NCBI GenBank assembly: GCA_028873815.1
Contig: JAPPNN010000003.1
Span: 1 to 64,000, forward strand
Length of the DNA stretch: 64,000 nucleotides
Reading direction: 5' to 3'
DNA from: Gemmatimonadota bacterium
GTDB lineage: Bacteria; Gemmatimonadota; Gemmatimonadetes; Longimicrobiales; Gaopeijiaceae
In this document: piece after piece, positions 47,225 through 56,033 of the stretch
Layout of the letters: the number at the start of each line of letters is the position of its first letter
Position numbering within the stretch: position 1 is the first letter of the stretch
The notes under the pieces: model-generated
The model's input: only the letters and a program-made list of their open reading frames with translations
The model's database searches: none
What the model was told of the DNA's origin: nothing
Made by a program: the position numbers and the translations under genes

Positions 47225-48409
47225 ATGACACGCAGCCCGGAAAGCGTGACCAATCGCATCAAAGCGAGGTTGGCGTTGACGTCGCTCCTGACCGCCGTGA
47301 TCGTCGGTTGCGACTCGCCCGAATCCGCTCCGTGCGAAATAGCCGACGCCGATGGCCAAGCCGTAGCAAACACGAACGTCGGCGTCTGGCCCGCAGCGCT
47401 CTCGTGGCGCGAAATATGGCGTGCCGGAGGCCTCAACGAAGCCGAAGCACTGCGCCGGCCGGCTGGCGTCGCGGTCGGTCCTCACGGATCGGTCGCCATC
47501 GCGGACTGGGGCTTGGCCGAAGTCATCGTAGTTGGCCCTGATGGAGAGTGGCAGGGGCCGGTCATGAGTCGCGCCGAGGGCCCGCGCGAGGTCCGGGCAC
47601 CCGCCGCAGTGACCTGGGTAGGTGCCAACACCCTCCTCGTCCTGGACCTCGGTGCGTTTCGGATGGTCACGCTGGACCTTGCTTCTCAATCGGCCAGCGT
47701 CACTCCGGTAGATCAGGCGTTTCTGTCACCGGTCTACATGTCCGGTCAGGTCAGGTTCGTGGCCCTGCAACCGGACCGCACCGTCTGGCTGGAATACCCC
47801 GGCCCCATCGAGGACGGCTGGGAGGAGCGATCCTTCGTCCGCTGGTCTCCGGAACAGCCCGTAGTCGACACGTTGATGTGGTCCCGCGCCAGAGGGTTTG
47901 CGGGTGCGACACTGGCGGCGTGGCCTCGCGCTCTGCTCGGTGTCGGATCAGAGACCTGGGTCGTCTCGAACCCGGACGGACGCTACGAACTGGAGGTCTT
48001 CGACCGCGATGGCACGAGCCTCGTTCGGTTCTGCCATGTCGGCGAGCCCGTCCCGCTCTCGCCTGCCGAACGCGGGGAGGACCCGGACGAAGAAGCGTCG
48101 GACGCCTGGCGGGACGCCCTCCGCGAACTCGGCGAGCCGCGGACTCCAGCCGTCATCTCCCGACTCGTCGTCGACCTGGATGGGCGGATCTGGGTTCAGC
48201 GAGACCGACCGCTGCCCGGTACATTCGACGGGCACGGCGCACCCGGAGCCAGGTATGATGTGTTCCTCCAGTCCGGGAGGTTCCTCGGCTCGATCCGCCT
48301 TCCGGACGGCCAGCAATTGTTGGAAGCAAGAGGACCCAGGGTATGGACGCTCCACACCGGCAGTCTCGGCGAGTCGTCCATCGTCGTGCTCGAGATCGAG
48401 GGGATCTGA
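47225..48409 (+). CDS. Secreted beta-propeller-like protein
   Basis: Lipobox-like N-terminus; 'AGVAVGPHGSVAIADWGLAEVIVVGPDGEW'; 'GRIWVQRDRPLPGTFDGHGAPGARYDVFLQSGRFLGSIRLPDG'. Confidence 0.75.
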   Translation: MTRSPESVTNRIKARLALTSLLTAVIVGCDSPESAPCEIADADGQAVANTNVGVWPAALSWREIWRAGGLNEAEALRRPAGVAVGPHGSVAIADWGLAEVIVVGPDGEWQGPVMSRAEGPREVRAPAAVTWVGANTLLVLDLGAFRMVTLDLASQSASVTPVDQAFLSPVYMSGQVRFVALQPDRTVWLEYPGPIEDGWEERSFVRWSPEQPVVDTLMWSRARGFAGATLAAWPRALLGVGSETWVVSNPDGRYELEVFDRDGTSLVRFCHVGEPVPLSPAERGEDPDEEASDAWRDALRELGEPRTPAVISRLVVDLDGRIWVQRDRPLPGTFDGHGAPGARYDVFLQSGRFLGSIRLPDGQQLLEARGPRVWTLHTGSLGESSIVVLEIEGI

Positions 48410-48410
48410 G

Positions 48411-49562
48411 GTGACCGAGAATATGGACTTGAGTCGGACTTTGGCGTGCGCCGCGATGACCGCAGCCCACCTCACCCTCGTCCCCCTGCTGACCGCCGCC
48501 GCGGCTCTCGGCCAGCTCCCCGGCCCGTCGCTCATCCTTCTTGACACCCTGATCCTGCAGGAAGACGCAGAGCACTACGTGAGCGCGCCCATCGATGTCG
48601 TGCAGGGGACTGATGGCTCTCTCCTGATTTCGGACGCCTTCGCGAACGCCATCCTGCAATTCGACAGCGCCGGCCGTTTCGTGCGCGCGTTCGGCGGGCC
48701 CGGACAGGGACCGGGTGAGTTCATGGGGGCCGGTCCAGTCATGAGGGCAGGCGGGTTGGTCGGTGCGGTCGACTTCAGAGGCATGGAGATCGAGGTCTTC
48801 GAATACCAAACCGGTGAGTCCATTGGGGCGATCGGCCTGCGGCCAACCATGATGATCACGTCGATGACGGAGGTGGGCGATTCCCTGTGGATCTCGGGCA
48901 TGGAGCGTGACATCTGGATGTCCGTGGGGACGGTAGCCACGACCCAGCTTCCATCGCTGGCCCGGACCGGATCCGAAGAGTCCCTGCAACTTGACCGCAT
49001 CACCGCGCCTTCACCCTACCAGACCAACCCCATCATGTTCGGCAGGCTGGGGCACGTGTTTCTCGACATCGGGGAGTCCGACATGGTGGTGGGGTTCTCG
49101 GGCACGCCCTATCTGCTGCTTTCCCGAACCGGCGAACCGATGGACACTCTCCACCTCCAGCCCCGCCTGCGCCGCGGGGTGCCGGCCGAGGAGGACGTAC
49201 GCAGGCCGACCCAAGCCATGTATCCCGTGCAGTTCGCCAACGAGATCTCGGTGCTGGGGCCGCTTTCGCGGGACGAGGACGGGAACATAATCGTGATTCA
49301 CACCGATCCCCAGGTCGAGATGGCGGTGGGCAGGCCGCAGGTCTCGGACACAAGATTCCATGTATCGAGCCTGAGCCCTGACGGTACGCGCCAGTGTGCC
49401 GACACGGAGATTCCCTTGGCTTCTGCTGGCCTGCCGAGGGTGGCGCTCGAGGGATCTCTGTTGCTCGTCGTGGACCAGATACCCACGGCCGGCGGCGAGG
49501 TCTCCACGGTCGTCAGGAGGTTCGAGGTGGATCCGTCGACCTGTGACGGGACAGTGCGATGA
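48411..49562 (+). CDS. Secreted 6-bladed beta-propeller protein (C-terminal 'CxGTVR' subfamily)
   Basis: 'AFGGPGQGPGEFMG'; C-terminus 'STVVRRFEVDPSTCDGTVR'; GTG or ATG (48423) start. Confidence 0.82.
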   Translation: MTENMDLSRTLACAAMTAAHLTLVPLLTAAAALGQLPGPSLILLDTLILQEDAEHYVSAPIDVVQGTDGSLLISDAFANAILQFDSAGRFVRAFGGPGQGPGEFMGAGPVMRAGGLVGAVDFRGMEIEVFEYQTGESIGAIGLRPTMMITSMTEVGDSLWISGMERDIWMSVGTVATTQLPSLARTGSEESLQLDRITAPSPYQTNPIMFGRLGHVFLDIGESDMVVGFSGTPYLLLSRTGEPMDTLHLQPRLRRGVPAEEDVRRPTQAMYPVQFANEISVLGPLSRDEDGNIIVIHTDPQVEMAVGRPQVSDTRFHVSSLSPDGTRQCADTEIPLASAGLPRVALEGSLLLVVDQIPTAGGEVSTVVRRFEVDPSTCDGTVR

Positions 49563-50401
49563 GGGGATGCGCTGGGCGATCGTCCCGCTGGCCCGATGCC
49601 TCGTCGTGCCCAGCGTGCCGAATGAGCCCATCACCGCGGCTTTGGTTTGCGATGGCCTGTCTGCTTGCGGCGAGCGCAATAGCCCCTCCCCCCGCCACGG
49701 GCCAAATCTCCCAGGTTCGCGGCCGGGTCGTGGACGGCTCGAACGGAAGCGCCGTGCTCAGTGCCTTCGTCACGGTGGACGGGACTCAGGTATACGATCT
49801 CACCGACGAGGACGGTCTTTTTGTGCTCGACCTGGGAAGGGAGCTTCCCCCAAACACGGATCTGCGCGTGTCCGCGCTCGGATACCTCCCGCTGGTCCTA
49901 AGCCTCGACGCCACCCACACCGACGGGATCGTCGTGACTTTGCAGCCGAGACCCATTTGGCTCGAAGGAATCGAGGCCGAAGTGGGCAGCTATCAACAAC
50001 GTCTCAGAGTCAGGCGCAACGGCACCCAGCTGAGGAGAAGACCACTGGCCATCGGACGCGAAGCCCTGCACTCGCACTGGGCGGAAAACGTCTGGGACAT
50101 GGCCGGATCGCTCTTTGGCTTCAGCTTCGAGGGGTATTCCGACTACGGTTGCGCGATTGCGAACATCGAAGGAAGCCGAACCGTCGTCGAACTCCTGATC
50201 GACGATCAGCCAGTCCGTTTTGCGGACTTTACGCTATTTCAGCCTCGCAACTTCGCTCTTGTAGAAGTGTGGAGGACTCCGCGTGCTTGGATGCTTCAAG
50301 CCTATACACAGGACTACCTTAACCAGTCGACTCAGACCGGCCGACGACCGCCGCCGCTGGCGGTCATGCGGACGCTGTGTCCGACGCGACGAAGCGGATG
50401 A
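49559..50401 (+). CDS. Secreted CarboxypepD_reg-like domain protein with plug-like C-terminus
   Basis: 'QVRGRVVDGSNGSAVLSAFVTVDGTQVYDLTDEDGLFVLDLG'; 4-bp overlap with preceding gene. Confidence 0.75.
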   Translation: MRGCAGRSSRWPDASSCPACRMSPSPRLWFAMACLLAASAIAPPPATGQISQVRGRVVDGSNGSAVLSAFVTVDGTQVYDLTDEDGLFVLDLGRELPPNTDLRVSALGYLPLVLSLDATHTDGIVVTLQPRPIWLEGIEAEVGSYQQRLRVRRNGTQLRRRPLAIGREALHSHWAENVWDMAGSLFGFSFEGYSDYGCAIANIEGSRTVVELLIDDQPVRFADFTLFQPRNFALVEVWRTPRAWMLQAYTQDYLNQSTQTGRRPPPLAVMRTLCPTRRSG

Positions 50402-50565
50402 CTACCCACCGACGAAAAGTGACCGACACCCACGAGCCGGTCGTGATCCGGCGGCGGGTAGAGGAAACCGAGACCGACTACCTGCTTCGCTCGCCGGCCA
50501 ACGCCAAAAGGCTGAGGGAGGCCATGGCATGGGCCGACTCCGGCGAGGGGGGCCCACGGACGTAG
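50398..50565 (+). pseudogene. YefM/Phd-like antitoxin remnant lacking its middle segment
   Basis: 'TDTHEPVVIRRRVEETETDYLLRSPANAKRLREAMAWADSGEGG' resembles both ends of YefM without the intervening 'GEPVVLMSLEDYxSL' type segment. Confidence 0.5.
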
Positions 50566-50632
50566 ACGGACTCCGTAGGCAACTCGGCCTGGCGGAGGAA
50601 TGACGGGACGGCGGTGCCGAGAAGCGCTATCA

Positions 50633-51223
50633 CTACTGAGTGCTCGCTTGTCGCCTGGCCAGAAACGCCTCGAATTGCGGAATGGCCACCGAGGCCCACG
50701 CCAGCAACTGCTCCTTGATCCGCTCGGAGATGGCAATGGCGGTGTCCAAACGCTCCGGGAGATAGAAAACCTCGCTGTAGACGAACCGGCTGATCTCTCG
50801 ATCGATCTGGTCGAACTGGCGGTTCCATTCATACAGGTAGAACGCTTCCGCAAGCAGGTCGGGATCGACAACGCCAGCCAGTTCGGTCCGTGAAACGCGC
50901 TCCCAGGCGGCCTCGGAGAGGTCCGGTGTTCTGTATCCCTGGAATCGATCGATGAGCCCCGCCAGTCCAACATCATCCGGGGGATGATCGCGCAGGACGC
51001 GGACCTGCTCGAGCCTCGTCGCAACGTCATCGCTGACTTCACGCAATTCCTGAAGATTCTGCTCGACTTCCAGCATCAGGCGCTCAACGCTGGCCTCCGC
51101 GGACGCGCGGCGGGCTGCGTCTTCCCTGGCGCTATCCACCAATAAGGCTAAGACGATGCTGAAGAGAACGACCACTGACTCCAATGCCAGGTACCTGAAG
51201 TCCTTGCGACCAATCATCTCCAC
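50633..51223 (-). CDS. Single-pass membrane protein of unknown function (DUF6090-like architecture)
   Basis: 'DFRYLALESVVVLFSIVLALLVDSAREDAARRASAEASVERLMLEVEQNLQEL'. Confidence 0.65.
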   Translation of the reverse strand: MEMIGRKDFRYLALESVVVLFSIVLALLVDSAREDAARRASAEASVERLMLEVEQNLQELREVSDDVATRLEQVRVLRDHPPDDVGLAGLIDRFQGYRTPDLSEAAWERVSRTELAGVVDPDLLAEAFYLYEWNRQFDQIDREISRFVYSEVFYLPERLDTAIAISERIKEQLLAWASVAIPQFEAFLARRQASTQ

Positions 51224-51391
51224 GGTGCCTCCGTTGTTGGCAGTACGTCCCGCTGTGTTGCTGTACGATCCCGGGCTGCCGATGCTTCCGCAGTTTCGCT
51301 TGGATGCATGGAGCGATGTACTTTATGCGGTACAGCACCACCGAAAGGAAATCTGAAGGCGCGCGAGAAAACGCTCTAGGAAGATCACGTC

Positions 51392-51682
51392 ATGACCGAG
51401 AAAAAGGGACGCATCGGCTCCTCCTTCGAGGACTATCTCGCCGAGCAGGGAATCCTCGAGGAAACCAGTGTGATCACCGTAAAGCGTATCCTGGCCTGGC
51501 AGCTGGAGCAGGCCATGGAGAAAAGGCAGATGAGCAAGAGTGCCATGGCTCGGGCGATGCGAACCAGCCGCAGCCAACTGGACCGGATTCTTGATCCCGA
51601 AAACGACCACATCCGCCTCGACACTCTCAACACGGCCGCGAACGTGCTCGGCCTCAATCTGCGGATTGAGCTGGTCGGCTAG
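51392..51682 (+). CDS. XRE/Fis-type HTH antitoxin-like protein
   Basis: 'RIGSSFEDYLAEQGILEETSVITVKRILAWQLEQAMEKRQMSKSAMARAMRTSRSQLDRILDPENDHIRLDTLNTAANVLG'. Confidence 0.85.
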   Translation: MTEKKGRIGSSFEDYLAEQGILEETSVITVKRILAWQLEQAMEKRQMSKSAMARAMRTSRSQLDRILDPENDHIRLDTLNTAANVLGLNLRIELVG

Positions 51683-51723
51683 CGGCTGCTCCCCGTCGGG
51701 CGCAACGGTGGCGTCCGGCGGAC

Positions 51724-51772
51724 TTTAGCCACGATTATCCATCAGTGGATAATTGTCCACTCGTTGGCTAAA
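51724..51772. promoter_or_regulatory. Nested palindromes between convergent genes
   Basis: Outer TTTAGCCA...TGGCTAAA (51724-51731/51765-51772), inner TTATCCA-TCAG-TGGATAA (51735-51752). Confidence 0.55.
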
Positions 51773-51824
51773 ACCGGGTAGTGAAGAAGGCTTACAACCC
51801 GGGCGCTGGCTTCATCGGCAACCC

Positions 51825-53051
51825 CTACCGGCCCACCAACTCGTACACCACCACGCTCTCCACATCCATCTCGTCCACCTGCATGCCGAGGATGAGCCCG
51901 CCGGCCACGTCGAGAATGCGGAACCGGGGCGGAGTCTCCACCGTGCCCAACCACTCCCCAACCGGAGCGATCACCGCGTAGGGCGGCACGCTGTGGCGCT
52001 CGCCATCCGGCTTGTAGGAGGGCAGCCACACCCTGCCCTCGACGTCGGTGAACGGATCGGCGAAGAGCGGCATGGGACGGCCGATGCTGGCACGATAGAT
52101 GGCCATGATTCGCCGGGTGCTCTCCGTGATTCGGTCCTCGGGCAGGTTCGGGCTGTGCTTGCGGACCTCCAACCGGTGCTGGGCCTCGATGGGCTGCATC
52201 CACGCCTCGGTCAGAAGAGCCGGGTCAGCTTGCCAGCGGACAATCTGCGTTGCGGTGCCGTCGGCGAGGCGCCAGATGACTTCCGCCCTGTCCGATCTGG
52301 TCTGGACGAAGTGCCCGGCGGTGACTGTCACGTCACCGTAGGCCGGGATCGGTTCCCACTCGAGCCCCGGCGGTATGCGCGGCATGAAGTCGTACGACGC
52401 GACGGTGTCGAGGGCTCCGGTCTCCATGTCGAATCGGGCCATGTGGCCGGGGCGCCACGCCTCTTCGTCGCTGAATGAAGCGTAGGACGTGGCCAGCAGC
52501 AGCTCTCCGGGTGACCCGATTCCCTTGACGTCCAGGCTGGGAGAGCGCGGAAGGGCCGTGATGTCGGCTACCGAATCCCTGACGAAGAGGGTCGCGCGGG
52601 CGAGATTGGGGTCTGCGATGAGGATGCTGTCCTGTGCCAGTACGAATATGGCGTCGACGTAGGTGACTTCCCCCGGTCCTTCTCCTTCGGCGGCCAGGAC
52701 CGCGTGCGTCGTGCCGTCGGGGCTGAACGCGACCAGTTCGACGTTCCACTGGTCGTACACGACCGCGCTGCCGTCCGGCAGGAGGCGTCCGGCGCTGGCC
52801 TCCTGAAAGGAATAGTCACCGGGGGTTGCGCCGTGGCGGTAGCGAGGTTCGGCGGCGAGCTGGAAGGGAGCGGGGGCGGTTGGGGTGTGGTCGTAGGTGA
52901 CGATGCGGACGCCCGCGCTGTCGGCGATGTGGGGTGGGGTGACGGCGACGGGCGGGGTGTCGGGTGCGCAGGCGACGAGCGGGGCCAGGAGGGTGATCGG
53001 CGCCACGAGCGCGGGGACCAGGCGAGGTCGAGTGGGCAAGGTCATTCCCAT
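51825..53051 (-). CDS. Secreted 6-bladed beta-propeller protein ('GEWLGxVETPPRFRILDVAGG' subfamily)
   Basis: C-terminal 'APVGEWLGTVETPPRFRILDVAGGLILGMQVDEMDVESVVVYELVGR'; 'VLAAEGEGPGEVTYVDAIFVL'. Confidence 0.85.
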   Translation of the reverse strand: MGMTLPTRPRLVPALVAPITLLAPLVACAPDTPPVAVTPPHIADSAGVRIVTYDHTPTAPAPFQLAAEPRYRHGATPGDYSFQEASAGRLLPDGSAVVYDQWNVELVAFSPDGTTHAVLAAEGEGPGEVTYVDAIFVLAQDSILIADPNLARATLFVRDSVADITALPRSPSLDVKGIGSPGELLLATSYASFSDEEAWRPGHMARFDMETGALDTVASYDFMPRIPPGLEWEPIPAYGDVTVTAGHFVQTRSDRAEVIWRLADGTATQIVRWQADPALLTEAWMQPIEAQHRLEVRKHSPNLPEDRITESTRRIMAIYRASIGRPMPLFADPFTDVEGRVWLPSYKPDGERHSVPPYAVIAPVGEWLGTVETPPRFRILDVAGGLILGMQVDEMDVESVVVYELVGR

Positions 53052-53075
53052 GGGAAGCGGTGCGCGGGTGCGAAT

Positions 53076-53112
53076 GTAAACAGCAGTATACATAATGGAA
53101 ACCGAAGTTGTC
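53076..53112 (+). repeat. Composite paired-palindrome element, copy E
   Basis: GTAAACAGCAGTATAC-ATAAT-GGAAACCGAAGTTGTC. Confidence 0.7.
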
Positions 53113-53159
53113 TTTTCGTGTCCCAACCATTGAAGGTCGTACGGAGGTGTCGAACGCCA

Positions 53160-53954
53160 ATGAAGGTGCTCACATGGAACGTCAATAAAGCGGGCGAGTC
53201 CCGGCGCGGGCTGTGGGAAATGCTTCGGCGCGAAGACGCGGATATCGTCCTGCTTCAGGAAGTTACCGGAATCCCCGGGTGTATCCGGGACCATTACCAA
53301 TGCCATTGGGTATCCCCACGGTTCTTTGAAGACTACAACGCACCGTTTTCGACCGCCGTGCTTTCGAAGGGGCTGATCGACGCCACGCCGTACCTGGAAT
53401 CGGAGTTGGGATGGGTCAACAGGATCCAAACGGAGCGCTACGGATGGATTGTCGGATGTAAGACGCGACTTGCCTCTGGAGAGCAATTCCGGGTCGTTTT
53501 GGTTTACTCGCCCGCCTTTCCAATTCCGCAAGGGCAATGGGCCGAGGCGGATGTGACGGGCATCAAGCTGACGAATAACCGTGACCTCTGGTTTACCGAG
53601 ATCCTGTGGGCACAGCTCCGCAATGCAGACATCTCCGACGATACGAACTGGATTGTCGCCGGTGATTTCAACAGTTCGGTACTGTTCGACGAACCGAAAG
53701 ACACGGGCAACCGAGAGATCATCGAACGGCTGAATGCACTCGGGTTGACCGATTGTCTGAGCCACTTTCATCGCGGCCCTGTACCGACCTTTCAGCACAC
53801 GTCAAAGTCAGTTGATCATCAGCTCGACTACTGCTACGTGAACACGCCGATGCTTGACCGCCTCAGGACGGCTCGAGTGCCGAGTCACAAGGATATCTTC
53901 TACACAACGCCGAGACTGAGCGACCACCTTCCGATTGTGTGCGAATTCGACTAA
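53160..53954 (+). CDS. Endonuclease/exonuclease/phosphatase family protein
   Basis: 'MKVLTWNVNKAGESRRGLWEMLRREDADIVLLQEV', 'WIVAGDFNSSVLFDEP', 'HQLDYCYVN', 'RLSDHLPIVCEF'. Confidence 0.9.
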   Translation: MKVLTWNVNKAGESRRGLWEMLRREDADIVLLQEVTGIPGCIRDHYQCHWVSPRFFEDYNAPFSTAVLSKGLIDATPYLESELGWVNRIQTERYGWIVGCKTRLASGEQFRVVLVYSPAFPIPQGQWAEADVTGIKLTNNRDLWFTEILWAQLRNADISDDTNWIVAGDFNSSVLFDEPKDTGNREIIERLNALGLTDCLSHFHRGPVPTFQHTSKSVDHQLDYCYVNTPMLDRLRTARVPSHKDIFYTTPRLSDHLPIVCEFD

Positions 53955-53973
53955 AGGGACGTCCGGTCCAGCC

Positions 53974-55323
53974 CTACCGCCCCACCACCCGCTTCACCAC
54001 CACCCTGTTCAGCCCGACTTCGTCCCTCTCCACGAACGCCAGCAGTCCCCCCGGACCGAACGCGGTCGGCATGACGGTGTCACTCGGATAACTCCCCAGG
54101 TAGCGGCCGTCGGCGGTCAGCACGTCCATCGAGCCATCGCTGAGCAGATCCTCGCCCCGTCGGCGCACCCAGATCTCGCCCTCCCAGGTCGTACGCATGT
54201 CGACGACGACCGGGATTTCGTCCGCGGACGGCAACGCCTCGAGATAGGCGCGCCTCGTTCTCTTCAAGCCCTCCAACATGATGTCGCGCGGAAGACCGGC
54301 GACGGCCTCGCCAGTCCGCCCATCCACAACCCGCTGTGGCTGCGCGCTCATGGATGCCTCGATGGCCACGTATTCCACCACCTGGCGCTCGATTTCGGCC
54401 TCCAGTAGCCGGTCCGTCACCGGTTGCGGGAATAGCGGACGACGCAGGATCCGGGAGACCGAACCGTCCGGCCCGGTGAGCTTGATCGCGTAGGCCGTGG
54501 AGTCGGAAAACGCTATGCCGCCACCGGGGAGCGGACCCACGAACAGTCCGGGATCGAAGGTGCGCGGCGGCGGTGTCTGGTCGCCGGTCGTGATCTCGTG
54601 TCCGTTCACACGAAACGTGATGATGCCGGCGGACGGAGGGGCCCACGCGTAAGTGATGGTCTCCCTGACCACGGCATCGCGGTCGAGCCCGAGGCGAACG
54701 ATCGGACGTTTGCCGGGGGGATCTTCCTCGCCGGGCGCCCGCATCCCCTCGATGATCGTCAGCCCGCCCGACACGACAACCGCGTCCCGCCCAGCGCCGT
54801 CGGCATAGATCCGGCCCCGAACGTTGAGCAGGTCCTCTCCTACCCGGACGTTGCGGTCGAGCGTGCCGTCTCTGCCAAAGACCTGGAAGGAGCGATGCCC
54901 GGCGATGTCGCCCACGACTGCGCGTCCATCCGCCATGGCCGTCAGTTGATCGGGAAAGCTGAACTCGCCCGGACCCGCCCCCTGCCGCCCGATGAATCTC
55001 ACCAGCTCGCCATCCGGGTCGACGACGAAGACCCTGTACGCGTGAAGGTCGAGAAGGTAGAGGTTGCCCGCGCCGTCGAAAGCCGCTTCAAAGATTGCCC
55101 CGAACTGCTGCCATTCGGGCCCGTCGAACGAGCCGAGCCGGAACACCTCCTCGAAGTCGGCCCCGAGCGGAATGTCGTCGGCCGGGAGTTCGATGATGTC
55201 CGGGGCGGTTGCGGGGAGCGCGGACAGGAGAAAGAGGGAACAGCAGGCAGCTGCCACCTTGTGTCCGAATCGAAGGCCGAAGGCAGGTGCCTTTCCGGCG
55301 GGAACAGACCGGGTCAGCTTCAC
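53974..55323 (-). CDS. Secreted 6-bladed beta-propeller protein
   Basis: 'FIGRQGAGPGEFSFPDQLTAMADGRAVVGDIAGHRSFQVFGRDG'; 'MPTAFGPGGLLAFVERDEVGLNRVVVKRVVGR'. Confidence 0.85.
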   Translation of the reverse strand: MKLTRSVPAGKAPAFGLRFGHKVAAACCSLFLLSALPATAPDIIELPADDIPLGADFEEVFRLGSFDGPEWQQFGAIFEAAFDGAGNLYLLDLHAYRVFVVDPDGELVRFIGRQGAGPGEFSFPDQLTAMADGRAVVGDIAGHRSFQVFGRDGTLDRNVRVGEDLLNVRGRIYADGAGRDAVVVSGGLTIIEGMRAPGEEDPPGKRPIVRLGLDRDAVVRETITYAWAPPSAGIITFRVNGHEITTGDQTPPPRTFDPGLFVGPLPGGGIAFSDSTAYAIKLTGPDGSVSRILRRPLFPQPVTDRLLEAEIERQVVEYVAIEASMSAQPQRVVDGRTGEAVAGLPRDIMLEGLKRTRRAYLEALPSADEIPVVVDMRTTWEGEIWVRRRGEDLLSDGSMDVLTADGRYLGSYPSDTVMPTAFGPGGLLAFVERDEVGLNRVVVKRVVGR

Positions 55324-55895
55324 GAGTCGGCTACCCGGGTGTAGACGAAAGAGCGCACCTGGGTGGCTTCCACCACTCTGCCTCCGGAGTTCCTCATGCC
55401 GCCTGTACGCGTCAGGACTAGAGCGCCGTCCCTCGTGAGTTCAAAGCGGTCGGAAACCCAGCCGACGCTTGGTATCCTGCGCCGCACGACCGGTGTGCCC
55501 GCCCTCCACGTCAGCGTCAAGGATTGCTGTACTTCACCGTCCTCGCCAAGCACTTCGATCGGGGTGCCGTCAAGAGGTATCGCAGCGGAGAATGCCGGCT
55601 GATCGCTGGAAAGCCGGAAGATCGAGTCGCTCACCTCCAGTCGAAATCGCTCTGCCCGGACGGCCATTACGGCGCCGAACCTCTGGGTAGTCACGGCGGT
55701 GAACCCGTAGCCATCCCGGGACGCGAACTGCAACCCGACGGGTTCACGGTCCGCGGCCTCGAGCACCCATTCGCCGTTGTACGGGAGTAGCGTCACGATG
55801 TCTGGGGCCGGGACAGGGCCGCTGGCGCAGCCGCCAACGGCCAGAACGCTCGCTCCTGCGATTCCAAAGACGGCCGGTCGAAGGCATCGGGTCAT
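55320..55895 (-). CDS. Putative lipoprotein of unknown function (paralogue of 35905-36471)
   Basis: 'MTRCLRPAVFGIAGASVLAVGGCAS...LLPYNGEWVLEAADREPVGLQFASRDGYGF...VSDRFELTRDGALVLTRT'. Confidence 0.75.
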   Translation of the reverse strand: MTRCLRPAVFGIAGASVLAVGGCASGPVPAPDIVTLLPYNGEWVLEAADREPVGLQFASRDGYGFTAVTTQRFGAVMAVRAERFRLEVSDSIFRLSSDQPAFSAAIPLDGTPIEVLGEDGEVQQSLTLTWRAGTPVVRRRIPSVGWVSDRFELTRDGALVLTRTGGMRNSGGRVVEATQVRSFVYTRVADS

Positions 55896-56005
55896 TCGGG
55901 ACTCCTTGTTCGAAAGAACATCAAGCCTCCAGAGCGTTCTACCAAAACGCGCGCCCGGACGTTCCGTATTGACGCCAGTTTGTAATACGTATACGGTTAA
56001 TCACT

Positions 56006-56019
56006 ATACGTCGACGTAT
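56006..56019. promoter_or_regulatory. 14-bp perfect palindrome, candidate VapBC operator
   Basis: ATACGTCGACGTAT located 14 bp upstream of the antitoxin ATG. Confidence 0.6.
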
Positions 56020-56033
56020 CCCATGACAGCGGC

